A stretch of 64,000 nucleotides of DNA from Candidatus Epilinea brevis (GCA_016710785.1 JADJUE010000012.1:62001-126000), one strand, 5' to 3'; counted from the first letter of the stretch, positions 26,500 through 34,955 are shown. Notes: generated by a model not told the origin, from the letters alone. Numbers and translations are program-made.

Positions 26500-26918
26500 C
26501 TACCTTCCCTTCACCCGACCCCAGGTGGTCACAACGAAGCCCAGGCCGGCCAGCCATTGCAGCAAGGCAGACAGCGCCAACAAGCCGCCCGCTGCGCCTG
26601 ACGGCGACACCGCCAGCAGCGGCTCGCCGAGGAGACGCAGCAGCAGTCCGGCGTTGAGCAGGCCGTAGGTGACCCAGCCGAGGCCTACGATGGATCGCTC
26701 CTTGCGGCGCTCGGGCGCGGAAACATCCAATAGGCCACGCCGAAGATCAACTGCGTCACCCAGCCCACCATCAGCAGGTGCACGTACACCGGCCCCAGGG
26801 CGCCGACGACGCTCGGCAGGACCACGACGCCGCGCAGGGCGGTCAAGACGCCCAAGGCCAGTGCGGCGACGAAGCAGACAAGGGCGCTGCGGACGTACCA
26901 GCGGGTGAGAGTGGGCAT
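26500..26918 (-). CDS. Small four-helix membrane protein, paralogue of the next gene, with frame shift
   Basis: N-terminal part (MPTLTRWYVRSALVCFVAAL, then VHLLMVGWVTQLIFGVAYWM and FPRP) matches the first half of the neighbouring protein almost helix by helix. The second half (ERRKERSIVGLGWVTYGLLN and two more hydrophobic helices) continues in another frame. The break is in ccgcgcccgagcgcc near 26690-26735, where one base seems to be missing. Joined length is about 140 residues. The first reading frame alone would end after two helices. Same weak oxidase-like HLLxVGW motif. Role unknown. Confidence 0.62.
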
Positions 26919-26964
26919 GTGGACCCAAGGATACAGGCTCGTGAAGCGAGGCGCGAGGGGCGGC

Positions 26965-28480
26965 CTACCCCCGCCGCCACCCCGCCAGCACCGCCCGCGC
27001 CACGCGCATGCCGCCCAAGGTCACACCGGCCGTGCTCTGGCCGGGGAAGACGCTGTCGCCTACCTGCCAGAGGTTGGCCAGCTGCCGGCCCAGGCCCGCG
27101 CGCGGCCCCCGGGCTCGCCACAGATCGCCCTGCGGGAAGCCGCCGACCATGCCGTCCGCCCGGGCGGTCCAATGGGCATAGGTCACCGGTGTGGCCGGCA
27201 GCTGCAGGCGAACAGCCCCGCGCAGGCCGGGCAGCGCCCGTTCGGCCGCGGCCAACATGGCCTCCTGGTAGCGCTGCCGGCGCGCCTCGTAAGCCGCGCC
27301 ACCATCCGGGAGCTGCCGCAGCCGCCACCAGGGAGCCACGGCAGTATGGCTGGACAGGTTGGCCGCGCGCATCCCCCAGGGAGCCCGCGAAGTGTCGGCC
27401 GCGGGGGAGACGGACAGGAAGACGGAGTTGCCCTCGCCCAGGGGTCGGCCCAGGTCCATGACCACCTGGTGGTGCTCGGCGGCGCCCGGCGGCAGGGCCG
27501 CGGCGTCCAGGCCCAGGTAGAGCATGAAGGCGCCCCAGGTGGGCGGGAGGCCTTGCGTCCGGCGCCGGAGCGCCGGCGGCGCGTCCTCGCCCAGCAGCTT
27601 CAGCAGCGACCAGGGCGTCTGGTTGGCCAGCGAGGGCGTCGCAGGCCAGGCGCCGCGTACCTCGCCGCCCCTCGCGCGCCACCACACCGCGCACCCGCCC
27701 GCCGGCCAGCTCCAGGCGCTCGACGGCATGCTTGAACAGCACCTGCCCTCCATGGCCGCGGATCCAGGCCACCAGGGTGGCGGCGATGCCGCCCATGCCG
27801 CCGCGCGGCGTCGCCACGCCTCGTCGGGGCAGATCCAGGGCGGCCGCGCCGTAGAGCGCGCCGGCCTCGGCGGCGCTGCATTGCGCGGCGATCAGCAGCC
27901 CGGCATCGACGAAGGTGCGCAGGCGGTCGTCCCCCGGCGGCAGGAGGCCGCCCATGCGCCGCAGGACATAGGGCAGGGCGGCCGCATGCCGGGGCCGAAG
28001 GGAAGCGGTCAGGTCCAGGAACTCGCGGCCGGTCTCCGGCGGCCAGGGCAGGTCGCCGCGCGAGAGGTCCCAGCTGACGTCGGCCAGGCGCCGCTGCAGC
28101 GTCCAGAAGCCTTCCGCGCCCGGGAAGGCCGCCCGGTGTTCCGCCTCCCAGGCCGCGGCATCCGCCCACTGCCGTACCGGCGGGCCGCCCGGCAGGTGCA
28201 CCACCCAGGCGGGATCCACGGGCAGGAGGTCCCAGCTCAAGCCCAGGTCCTCGGCGAGCCGCGCGTGCGGACCGCCTTCCTGGAAGCCGCCGGCCAGGGT
28301 GGCCCCGGCATCGAAGCGGTAGCCCTGGTACGGGAAGCTGCCGGCGCAGCCGCCGGCATAGGCCTGGGCCTCCAGCACGGTGACCCGCCAGCCGGCCTTG
28401 AGCAGCAGGGCGGCGGCCGTCAGCCCCCCGACGCCGGCGCCGACGACGACGAGATGCGGCGCGGAGGCCGCTACGAGCAC
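26965..28480 (-). CDS. CrtI-like phytoene desaturase / carotenoid isomerase family oxidoreductase, with frame shift
   Basis: FAD-dependent amine-oxidase-fold enzyme acting on polyprenoid or carotenoid substrates. The N-terminus has the dinucleotide motif VVVGAGVGGLTAAALLLKAG and VTVLEAQAYAGGCAGSF, plus RFDAGATLAGG. The C-terminal part, in another frame, has LANQTPWSLLKLLGED, YAHWTARADGMVGGFPQGDL and the FAD-binding end NLWQVGDSVFPGQSTAGVTLG. The break lies near 27625-27665 where one extra base occurs. The GTG start at 28480 overlaps the ankyrin gene's stop. Joined length about 505 residues. No phytoene synthase is adjacent, so a carotenoid role is uncertain; a bacteriochlorophyll- or retinol-saturase-like function is also possible. 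Confidence 0.82.
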
Positions 28481-29061
28481 TCCTCCAGCGCCGCCACCAC
28501 GGCGTCGTGCCCGGCGGCCCGAGCGACCTCGAGGGCGGTCTGGCCGCGAACGTTGGTCCAGGCGAGGTCGGGCTGGTCGTTATCCAGCAGCCAGCGCACG
28601 GTGGCCGCATCGCCGCGACCAGCGGCCATGCCCAGGGCCATGGCCACGCCCTCGCGCGCGCCCCGGCCGTGGAGATCGGCCACCAGCTCGGCGCTGCCGC
28701 TAAGGGCCGCATGGGCCAACAAAGGGATGCCGTGGGCGCCTGGGGCCTGCAGGAGTTCGGGCGAGGCATCCAGGAGCGCCGCCACGTCGTCGCGGCGGCC
28801 GAGCATGGCTGCGGCATGGATGGTCAGGGGCGCGCCCTCTGTCAGCAGGTACTCGGCGATAGGCGCGTTGCCCACGTGCGCGGCCCCGGCCAGGGCGGTC
28901 TCGGTGTCGCCGGGGCGCCATTCATGGGCGGCGTCGCGCAGGGCGGGCGTCTCGGCGAGCATCGCCTGCACCGTCTCCAGGTTGCCGTGCCCAGCGATGA
29001 CGAAGGCGCGGACGGTCTCGGGGTCCAGGTTGGTGGGGTGGGTTGCGGTAGGGCTGGTCAT
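28471..29061 (-). CDS. Ankyrin-repeat protein
   Basis: A 196-residue soluble protein made of ankyrin-type helix pairs: FVIAGHGNLETVQAMLAETP, ALAGAAHVGNAPIAEYLLTE, AAMLGRRDDVAALLDASPEL, LAHAALSGSAELVADLHGRG, MAAGRGDAATVRWLLDNDQ and TALEVARAAGHDAVVAALEE. That makes about six repeats with no catalytic domain, so a protein-binding scaffold. The ATG at 29061 has a strong AAGGAGG and overlaps the peptidase stop (ATGA). The partner is unknown. Confidence 0.85.
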   Translation of the reverse strand: MTSPTATHPTNLDPETVRAFVIAGHGNLETVQAMLAETPALRDAAHEWRPGDTETALAGAAHVGNAPIAEYLLTEGAPLTIHAAAMLGRRDDVAALLDASPELLQAPGAHGIPLLAHAALSGSAELVADLHGRGAREGVAMALGMAAGRGDAATVRWLLDNDQPDLAWTNVRGQTALEVARAAGHDAVVAALEECS

Positions 29062-31145
29062 GAGAAGCCTCCTTGGGCGGATGGCCCCAGCCAGCGCGCC
29101 AGCCAGCCGAGGACCTCGCCGTACCAGTGGCGGCTGTTGTGGGGCTTGAGGATCCAGTGGTTCTCGTCGGGGTAGACGACGAGGCGGGACGGCAGACCCA
29201 GGGCCTGGTAGACGTTGTAGATGGTCAGGCCCTGGTTGTAGGGCACGCGGTAGTCCTTGACGCCATGGATGACGAGCATGGGGGTCTTGAAGCCGGCGGC
29301 CTGGCGGATGGGGTTGTAGCGATCCAGTCCGGCCAGATCGTCCCACAGCTCGCCGCCCATCGACAACCGACGCCCCTGGGTGACGTCCGAGGCGAACTGG
29401 GTCTGGAAGTCGCAGACGCCGGCATGGTTGACGATGGCCTTGAAGCGGTCGGTGCAACCGGCAAGCCAGCTGACGAGGTAGCCGCCGTAGGAGCCGCCGG
29501 CCAGGGCCATACGCTGGGGATCGGCCAGGCCCTGGGCCATGAGGGCATCGGTGGCGGCCAGGATGTCGGCGGCGGGCTGGTCGCCCCAGCGGCCGAGGAT
29601 GGAGCGGGTGAAGGCCTCGCCGAAGCCAGTGGAACCGTGGAAGTTGACCATGGCCACGCGGTAACCGGCCGCGGTGAATACGTGGGGATTCCAGCGCCAA
29701 TGCCATTGGTCGCCGAAGACGCCGTGGGGCCCGCCGTGCACGAGGTGCACCAGGGGCAGCGGGCCAGGAGGCGCATCGGGCGGGCTGAGGACGAACATCT
29801 GCACGTCATGGCCCTCGGCGCCGCTGATGCGCTGCTCGGCGACGGCGGCCAGAGAAAGCGTCTCCAAAAGCGGCGCGGTGAAGCGGCTGAGAGGCGTGAC
29901 GGTACCGGCGACGACATCCAGCCGCGCGGCTTCGGGCGGCAGGACGAGGCTTTCGGCGGTGGCGAAGACGCGGCCGGCCGCCACGGTGATCCGCCCGTAC
30001 CAGCCGCCGCGCAGGCGCTCGCGCGGGGCGTGGACCGACGGGTTGTCCCAGGCCTCCGCCAGGTCCAGGGTGTACAGGGCCTTGCGCCCTTCGGCCTCGG
30101 CGGCGATGACCAGGTTGCTCGCGTCCAGGAAGGCCCAGTCGTCGGCGGAGGCGTCCCAGGCCTCGGTGAGCACGCGGCGCTCACCGGTGGTGCGCTCGAG
30201 GGCCACCAGCCGCACGCGGTCGGCGTAGAAGCCGATCTGACGCTGGATGCCGTAGACCAGCCAGCGCCCGTCGGGGGAGTAGGCGGCGCGGCTGGCGGGA
30301 CCCTCGTGCTGCGGGTCCACCAGCTGGGGCGGCGCGGGCGCCTGACCGGGCTCGGGGATGGCCACGGTGTAGACGCCGAAGATGAGGGGGCTGTAGGGCG
30401 GCTCGGAGCGGCAGGCGTTGAAGGCGATCTCCCGGCCATCGGGACTGACGACGAGGCTGTCGGCCACGTCCATCATCCCCAGCCAGCGGCGCATGCCGGG
30501 ACAGAGGTCGGTCAGCTCGCCGCTCGCGGTATCCAGCAGCATGGGGTGGTGCAGCTTCCCGTCGGTCAGCCAGCGGTCCCAGTAGCGGTAGACCCGGTCC
30601 TCGGTGACCATCGCCTTGACGGGTGCCTTCTCCCGCGCCTCCAGGAGGGCGGCCGTGCCGTCCAGGGTAGGCGCGTCGGGGGCGAGCGGTTCGAATTGAA
30701 GGCCGGCGAGGATGACCAGGCGCCGCCCGTCAGGCAGCCAGCGCAGGGCGGCGACGCCCAGTGGCAGGTCGGTCAGCCGCCGTGCCTCGCCGCCGTCCAG
30801 GGGCAGCAGGTAGACCTGGGGCTGGTCGGGGAAGCGCGGCGCGCCGGGGTTGGCCGGGTTGGTCGGCCCGCCCTTCGCCCCGCCGGGCTTGCGCAGGAAG
30901 GCCAGCCGGCGTCCAGTGGGATCCACGGCGGCCCCGCTGGCGCTGACCCCCTCGGCGGTCAGGGGCCGGGGCTCCTCGCCTTCGGCCACCCGCCACAATC
31001 GGGTGCTGCCCTCGGCGGCATCAGGGCGGATCGTGGTGACGGGCACCACGGCCCAGGAGCCGTCCGGCGCCGGCTCGGGCGCCCCCACACGGGGGAGAGC
31101 CCAGAGGAGGTCGGGGGTGAGGGGGATGGGGCTGGGAGCGGGCAT
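29058..31145 (-). CDS. S9-family serine peptidase (acylaminoacyl-peptidase-like)
   Basis: A 695-residue cytosolic peptidase: an N-terminal WD/DPP-like propeller (residues ~1-420; blocks such as YSPDGRWLVYGIQ) gates an alpha/beta-hydrolase domain. HLVHGGPHGVFGDQWHWRWN gives the oxyanion region, LAGGSYGGYLVSWLAG near 550 the nucleophile Ser, VIHGVKDYRVPYNQG the Asp and DENHWILKPHNS the His. Substrates should be short peptides, perhaps N-acylated. Start at 31145 with AGGAG ten bases upstream. First of a coupled set with the ankyrin protein and CrtI-like enzyme. Confidence 0.93.
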   Translation of the reverse strand: MPAPSPIPLTPDLLWALPRVGAPEPAPDGSWAVVPVTTIRPDAAEGSTRLWRVAEGEEPRPLTAEGVSASGAAVDPTGRRLAFLRKPGGAKGGPTNPANPGAPRFPDQPQVYLLPLDGGEARRLTDLPLGVAALRWLPDGRRLVILAGLQFEPLAPDAPTLDGTAALLEAREKAPVKAMVTEDRVYRYWDRWLTDGKLHHPMLLDTASGELTDLCPGMRRWLGMMDVADSLVVSPDGREIAFNACRSEPPYSPLIFGVYTVAIPEPGQAPAPPQLVDPQHEGPASRAAYSPDGRWLVYGIQRQIGFYADRVRLVALERTTGERRVLTEAWDASADDWAFLDASNLVIAAEAEGRKALYTLDLAEAWDNPSVHAPRERLRGGWYGRITVAAGRVFATAESLVLPPEAARLDVVAGTVTPLSRFTAPLLETLSLAAVAEQRISGAEGHDVQMFVLSPPDAPPGPLPLVHLVHGGPHGVFGDQWHWRWNPHVFTAAGYRVAMVNFHGSTGFGEAFTRSILGRWGDQPAADILAATDALMAQGLADPQRMALAGGSYGGYLVSWLAGCTDRFKAIVNHAGVCDFQTQFASDVTQGRRLSMGGELWDDLAGLDRYNPIRQAAGFKTPMLVIHGVKDYRVPYNQGLTIYNVYQALGLPSRLVVYPDENHWILKPHNSRHWYGEVLGWLARWLGPSAQGGFS

Positions 31146-31345
31146 GGGGGCGGAGGCTCCTGGGGAAGCGCGGGTCGGCAGGACAGGCTCGTGGGGCGCG
31201 GGGATTATAGACGGCGCGGCAGCGGCTTGCGTGACTGCACACCCGTTCGGATATCGCCAGTGGGCGGTGTCAAGGTGGCCGCAGAGTCCGATCCATCCGC
31301 TTTAATCAATGGCGCGCATCTCTGGCCGCCGCGGCCGCTTCAGGC

Positions 31346-31351
31346 TATGAT
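31346..31351 (+). promoter_or_regulatory. Candidate -10 box for the glyoxalase-fold gene
   Basis: TATGAT preceded by caggc, about 84 bases before the start at 31435. No matched -35. It belongs to a set of similar gcTATAAT-like boxes before plus-strand genes in this window. Confidence 0.4.
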
Positions 31352-31434
31352 CCGCTCGTCCGAGGCCATGCCTTCCCGTGGATGGGCATGGCCCGAATGG
31401 TCGGCCTCCGCGAACCCCCTCAGAGGAGCAGCGA

Positions 31435-31806
31435 ATGGAACTCGGCGCGTTTTCGATCAGCCTGGCAGTCAAGGATATCGAGGCGTCCAGGCGCTTCTAC
31501 GAGAAGCTCGGTTTCCAGAGCTTCGGCGGCGATGCCGCGCAGAATTGGCTGATCCTGAAGAACGGCTCGCACGTGATCGGCCTCTTCCAGGGCATGTTCG
31601 AGAAGAACATCCTCACCTTCAACCCCGGCTGGGACCAGGGCGCCAGCAAGCTGGACAGCTTCACCGACGTGCGCGAACTCCAGCGCCAGCTGAAGGCCGC
31701 CGGCGTGACCCTGATGACCGAGGCCGATGAGAACAGCACTGGACCCGCCAGCTTCATCGCCGTCGACCCGGACGGAAACCCCGTCCTGGTGGACCAGCAC
31801 GTTTGA
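31435..31806 (+). CDS. Glyoxalase/bleomycin-resistance (VOC) fold protein
   Basis: A 123-residue single-unit VOC protein: FSISLAVKDIEASRRFYEKLGF opens the fold, and FIAVDPDGNPVLVDQH closes it. VOC proteins bind a metal or substrate at the paired beta-alpha-beta-beta-beta modules and include glyoxalases, dioxygenases and drug-binding proteins. The first module lacks the usual metal His, and the second ends DPDGNPVLVDQ where Glu is common. AGAGGAG precedes the start. Function unassigned beyond fold. Confidence 0.82.
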   Translation: MELGAFSISLAVKDIEASRRFYEKLGFQSFGGDAAQNWLILKNGSHVIGLFQGMFEKNILTFNPGWDQGASKLDSFTDVRELQRQLKAAGVTLMTEADENSTGPASFIAVDPDGNPVLVDQHV

Positions 31807-31940
31807 TCGCGCGGTTCCGGCCCACGGTCTTCCAGCGGCTCTCGGTCATGCAGGCCGACCGCGGCGCACTGAGGCAAGCGATCGACCATGCGCACCTGGA
31901 CCAAGCCATGCGAACACCCTCACGGTGTGGAGACAGTCCC

Positions 31941-32387
31941 ATGAGCGCGCCGTCGATCACCGTGAGGCTGCTCGGGCCGACCGACGCCGCCATCCTTGAG
32001 CGGGTGGCGGCGGATGTCTTCGACAAGCCGGTGGACGGGGCGCTCGCCCGGGAGTTCCTCGACGATCCGCGCCATCATCTGGCCGTGGCCATCGATGCTG
32101 ACGGGGTGGTGGTGGGCATGGCGTCCGCCGTGCATTACATCCATCCCGACAAGGCGGCGCAGCTCTTCATCAACGAGGTGGGTGTGGCCCCGAGCCACCA
32201 GGGCCTGGGCATCGGCCGGCGGCTGATGTCCGAACTGCTGGCCCTGGGCCGGGACCTGGACTGCACCGAGGCCTGGGTGGCCACGGAGCCGGGCAACCAG
32301 GCCGCCAGGGCCCTGTACGAGAAGGCCGGCGGCCAGGAGGACGAGGCGCCCTTCGTCATGTACACCTTCCCGTTTCAGGACCGGTAG
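31941..32387 (+). CDS. GNAT acetyltransferase, resembling aminoglycoside 3-N-acetyltransferase type I
   Basis: A 148-residue acetyl-CoA-dependent N-acetyltransferase. The CoA-binding motif A is INEVGVAPSHQGLGIGRRLM, followed by TEAWVATEPGNQAARALYEKAGG. The LFINEVGVAPxHxGxGIG and PGNxAARxLYxxxG arrangement and small size recall AAC(3)-I and related small-molecule acetyltransferases, but similarity by eye cannot fix the substrate. The ATG at 31941 has GGAG nine bases upstream, 134 bases after the VOC gene. Confidence 0.82.
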   Translation: MSAPSITVRLLGPTDAAILERVAADVFDKPVDGALAREFLDDPRHHLAVAIDADGVVVGMASAVHYIHPDKAAQLFINEVGVAPSHQGLGIGRRLMSELLALGRDLDCTEAWVATEPGNQAARALYEKAGGQEDEAPFVMYTFPFQDR

Positions 32388-32455
32388 GGAGCCGCGGCCC
32401 CCATTCCCCTGCGACCGCGTCGACAAACCGACACACACCAAGGAGCAGGTGCCCT

Positions 32456-32512
32456 ATGGCTCAGGTCCAGAAGATCGACATCGCCGCCATCCTGCGGGCC
32501 TGCGCCGGATGA
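32456..32512 (+). CDS. Short 18-residue leader ORF coupled to the P-loop kinase gene
   Basis: A strong AAGGAGC ribosome site precedes an ATG that encodes MAQVQKIDIAAILRACAG and then stops. The stop TGA overlaps the next gene's ATG (ATGA). The next gene has no ribosome site of its own, so its translation probably depends on this ORF. It could be a leader peptide, or the truncated N-terminus of an older gene. Confidence 0.5.
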   Translation: MAQVQKIDIAAILRACAG

Positions 32513-33072
32513 CCAGTGCGAAGCGCCTGGCGGTCATCACCGTCGGCATGACCCATAGTGGCAAGACCACGTTCGCGCACCGACTGCAGGCCCGGCTGCC
32601 GAACGCCGTTGTCATTGACCAGGACCTGCATGCCGCGTTTCTCAACACGCATTATGCGAGCATCGTCCCCACCGAAGGGCCGAACCATCTGAAGTTTGCT
32701 CTGACCCGGGCCATCGTCGACCACGCCATCGAACGCACATCGGCGCACATCATCTTCTGCAACGCCAATCGCTCACGAGCGGCACGGGCCATGCTGGTGG
32801 ACCGGCTGGATCGCGCCGGCTTCAGGACCGTGTTGGTCGACTTCCGTATCGCTGATGACCTGCTTCGCCAACGCGTGGCCACGTCTGACCGCAGCACCGA
32901 TGTGCTGCGGTCGTCCACCAGCTTCGCGGAGGTTCTGACCCGGCAGCAGCGAGCATCCGGTGATCCCGACACAGCACCGCCCGCGGCGGGTGAAGCCGAC
33001 CACCTGTTGCGCATCGATCTCAGCGACGATGTTCCAGCGGTGGTCCAAGCGATCCTGGAGATCGCGGCCTGA
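32509..33072 (+). CDS. P-loop ATP-binding kinase (AAA_33 / zeta-toxin-like fold)
   Basis: A 187-residue protein with a Walker A motif VGMTHSGKTTFAHRLQARLP at residues 12-31 and a following VIDQDLHAAFL, matching the small kinases related to adenylylsulfate kinase, polynucleotide kinase and zeta toxins. FCNANRSRAARAMLVDRL and DRSTDVLRSSTSFAEVL are consistent with the lid and substrate side. No antitoxin-like partner is adjacent, so a toxin role is not supported. Coupled to the leader ORF by ATGA. Confidence 0.72.
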   Translation: MTSAKRLAVITVGMTHSGKTTFAHRLQARLPNAVVIDQDLHAAFLNTHYASIVPTEGPNHLKFALTRAIVDHAIERTSAHIIFCNANRSRAARAMLVDRLDRAGFRTVLVDFRIADDLLRQRVATSDRSTDVLRSSTSFAEVLTRQQRASGDPDTAPPAAGEADHLLRIDLSDDVPAVVQAILEIAA

Positions 33073-33108
33073 TCCAGCCGGCGGCCGGCTCCCCGCCGCG
33101 ACAGCTGC

Positions 33109-33114
33109 TATAAC
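33109..33114 (+). promoter_or_regulatory. Candidate -10 box for the SRPBCC gene
   Basis: TATAAC preceded by gctgc, 76 bases before the start at 33190. No convincing -35. Confidence 0.4.
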
Positions 33115-33189
33115 ATCCTGGGCACTCGCGGCCGACCCAACCCCAGTCCGCTCTCGCAGCCATCCGTAGACAACCGGCAGGTGCTCCCC

Positions 33190-33657
33190 ATGACCTCCTC
33201 GATCTCCGATCCCCAGCACCCTTTCGACCTGTCCATCGCCATCGCCGCGCCGGCGGAGCGCGTGTGGCAGGTCATCAGCGACATCGACCGCTGGGCCGAA
33301 TGGACGCCGTCCATCCGCAGCGTCAAGCGCCTGCAGGGCGCGCCTTTCGCCGTTGGCAGCCGGGTGCTGGTGCGCCAGCCCAAGCTCCCCCCGGCGGTCT
33401 GGACCATCACGGCCATCGAGCCCGACCGCGGCTTCAGCTGGACCAGCGTCGGCCCCGGCTTCCGCGTGCTGGCCCACCACCGCGTGGAGCCCTTGGACGG
33501 CGGCGGCAGCCGGGCGCGGCTGACCATCGAGCATGAAGGCCTCCTCGGACATCTCCTAGGTCGCCTGACCCGCGACATCACCGTGCGCTACATGGCCTAC
33601 GAGGCGGCGGGCCTCAAGGCCCGCAGCGAAAATCCCGACTACCACAAGGGAGCGTGA
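33190..33657 (+). CDS. SRPBCC (START/Bet v1-like) ligand-binding protein
   Basis: A 155-residue helix-grip-fold protein. It opens with a beta strand and helix typical of the family, FDLSIAIAAPAERVWQVISD, then IDRWAEWTPSIRSVKRLQG, and ends with a long helix (LLGRLTRDITVRYMAYEAAG). Such proteins bind lipids or polyketides or act as cyclases. No catalytic residues identifiable. AGG-type ribosome site precedes ATG 33190. Followed 24 bases later by the DUF1801 gene. Confidence 0.85.
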   Translation: MTSSISDPQHPFDLSIAIAAPAERVWQVISDIDRWAEWTPSIRSVKRLQGAPFAVGSRVLVRQPKLPPAVWTITAIEPDRGFSWTSVGPGFRVLAHHRVEPLDGGGSRARLTIEHEGLLGHLLGRLTRDITVRYMAYEAAGLKARSENPDYHKGA

Positions 33658-33681
33658 GATGACGCGCATAGGAGCAGGAGC

Positions 33682-34053
33682 ATGACCGCCCGATCGACGG
33701 CCGCCACCATCGACGCCTACATCGCGGGCTTCCCTGCCGCCACCCAGGAGGCGCTGCAGGCCATACGCGCCCTCATCCGGGAAGCCGCGCCCGAGGCCAC
33801 CGAGACGATCAGCTACGCCATCCCCACCTTCGACCTGAAGGGGCGGCATCTGGCGCACTTCGCCGGTTATGCCCGGCACATCGGCTTCTACCCTGTGCCC
33901 ACCGGTATCGAGGCCTTCAAGGAGGAACTCTCGGCCTTCAAGACCGGCAAGGGCTCGGTGCAATTCCCGCTGGACCAGCCGCTGCCCGTGGACCTGATCC
34001 GCCGGATCGTCGCCTTCCGGCTGCAAGAGCATGCCGGCCGGGATGTGAAGTAG
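33682..34053 (+). CDS. DUF1801 / YdhG-like protein
   Basis: A 123-residue soluble protein: STAATIDAYIAGFPAATQEALQ, then ETISYAIPTFDLKGRHLAHF and IGFYPVPTGIEAFKEELSAF, all diagnostic of the DUF1801 family (frataxin-like fold; some members are called iron chaperones, on limited evidence). The strong site AGGAGCAGGAGC precedes the start. Probably in an operon with the SRPBCC gene. Confidence 0.88.
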   Translation: MTARSTAATIDAYIAGFPAATQEALQAIRALIREAAPEATETISYAIPTFDLKGRHLAHFAGYARHIGFYPVPTGIEAFKEELSAFKTGKGSVQFPLDQPLPVDLIRRIVAFRLQEHAGRDVK

Positions 34054-34092
34054 TTCCAGCCGGCAACCGCCGACAGCGCCAAGGACCACCCC

Positions 34093-34722
34093 ATGATCCC
34101 CGCCACCGAAGCCCTCGCCCGCTTGCGGGAAGGCAACCGCCGCTTCGCCGCCGGAACGCCCAGCGGCACCCTGCTCGACAACCAGGCGCGGCGCAGCGCC
34201 CTGACCGCTGGCCAGGCACCCTTCGCCATCATCCTTGGCTGCTCCGATTCTCGGGTGCCGGCCGAGATCGTCTTCGACCAGGGCCTGGGCGACCTCTTCG
34301 TCATCCGCGTGGCCGGCAACATCGTCGCCCCCTCGCAGATCGGCAGCGTGGAGTTCGCCGCGGAGCGCTTCGGCACCCCCCTGGTGGTGGTGCTGGGCCA
34401 TTCCCAATGCGGCGCCGTGCTGGCCACCCTCGAAGCCCTGGAGCAGCCCGCCGGATACCAGTCGCGCAACCTGCGCTCCATCGTCGACCGCGTGCGGCCC
34501 TCGGTGGAGGCCTTGCTGGCCACCGGGCTGAAGGATGATCACGAAGCCTTGGTGCGGCAGGCCGTGCGGGCCAACGTCCGCGTGGCCGCCGACCACCTGC
34601 GCCACGGGTCCGAGATTCTCGAGCAGCTGATCCAGGATGCCGGCTTCCTCGTCGTCGGCGCCGAATATTCCCTGGAGACCGGCATCGTCGACTTCTTCGA
34701 CGGCGTACCGGGGGGCGGCTGA
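34093..34722 (+). CDS. Beta-class carbonic anhydrase
   Basis: Interconverts CO2 and bicarbonate. Zinc ligands are visible: Cys50 and the Asp52-Arg54 dyad in LGCSDSRVPAEIVFDQGLGD, then His103 and Cys106 in VLGHSQCGAVLA. IRVAGNIVAPSQIGSVEFAA is typical. Length 209 residues, normal for the class. In most cells it supplies bicarbonate to carboxylases; here it stands just before the TPP riboswitch with only about 15 bases between its stop and the -10 box. No signal peptide, so cytosolic. Confidence 0.96.
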   Translation: MIPATEALARLREGNRRFAAGTPSGTLLDNQARRSALTAGQAPFAIILGCSDSRVPAEIVFDQGLGDLFVIRVAGNIVAPSQIGSVEFAAERFGTPLVVVLGHSQCGAVLATLEALEQPAGYQSRNLRSIVDRVRPSVEALLATGLKDDHEALVRQAVRANVRVAADHLRHGSEILEQLIQDAGFLVVGAEYSLETGIVDFFDGVPGGG

Positions 34723-34737
34723 CCACTCCTCCTGCGC

Positions 34738-34743
34738 TATAAT
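34738..34743 (+). promoter_or_regulatory. -10 box of the TPP-riboswitch operon
   Basis: A perfect TATAAT preceded by gcgc, immediately upstream of the riboswitch, so transcription should start near 34750. No clear -35 at the usual distance. Confidence 0.55.
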
Positions 34744-34754
34744 CCCCCCACAAC

Positions 34755-34882
34755 CAACCGGGGAGCCCGGGCCGGTCCGCCCGAAAAGGCGGGCCTCGCC
34801 GGGCTGAGAGGGCGCGGGGGCCTTGCGGCCGGCGGCGCCGACCCGCCGAACCTGAACCGGGTCATGCCGGCGGAGGGAGCAC
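34755..34882 (+). ncRNA. TPP (thiamin pyrophosphate) riboswitch
   Basis: The conserved THI-box features are present in order: accggggagcccggg (P1/P2 5' side), an extra GC hairpin, GGGCTGAGAGGG (CUGAGA at 34804-34809, pyrimidine-binding), a variable P3a stem, ACCTGAACCGGGTCATGCC (near 34850-34868, pyrophosphate-binding side) and ggcggaggga closing P1. It precedes a thiamin-precursor-type ABC operon and a terminator hairpin, so ligand binding should end transcription early. Confidence 0.95.
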
Positions 34883-34918
34883 AGAGCGGGCGGAAGACGG
34901 ATGTCCGGCCCCCCAGGC

Positions 34919-34955
34919 ACGCCACACCCTCCCTTTGGTGTGGCGTTCGTGTTTT
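34919..34955 (+). terminator. Intrinsic terminator of the TPP riboswitch expression platform
   Basis: acgccacacc (34919-34928) and ggtgtggcgt (34937-34946) form a perfect ten-base-pair stem with an eight-base loop, followed by tcgtgtttt. It lies 37 bases after the aptamer and before the first gene, as expected for a transcription-attenuation switch. Confidence 0.85.

Noticed and set aside
29073..31730. 885-codon plus-strand frame opposite the S9 peptidase
   Set aside because: Antisense shadow of the peptidase codons; no motifs and no ribosome site.
31941..32387. GNAT as a confirmed aminoglycoside resistance gene
   Set aside because: Similarity is limited to the CoA-binding motifs and length; there is no mobile context.
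32509..33072. P-loop kinase as a zeta-type toxin
   Set aside because: No epsilon-like antitoxin gene is adjacent, and the Walker motif alone fits many small kinases.
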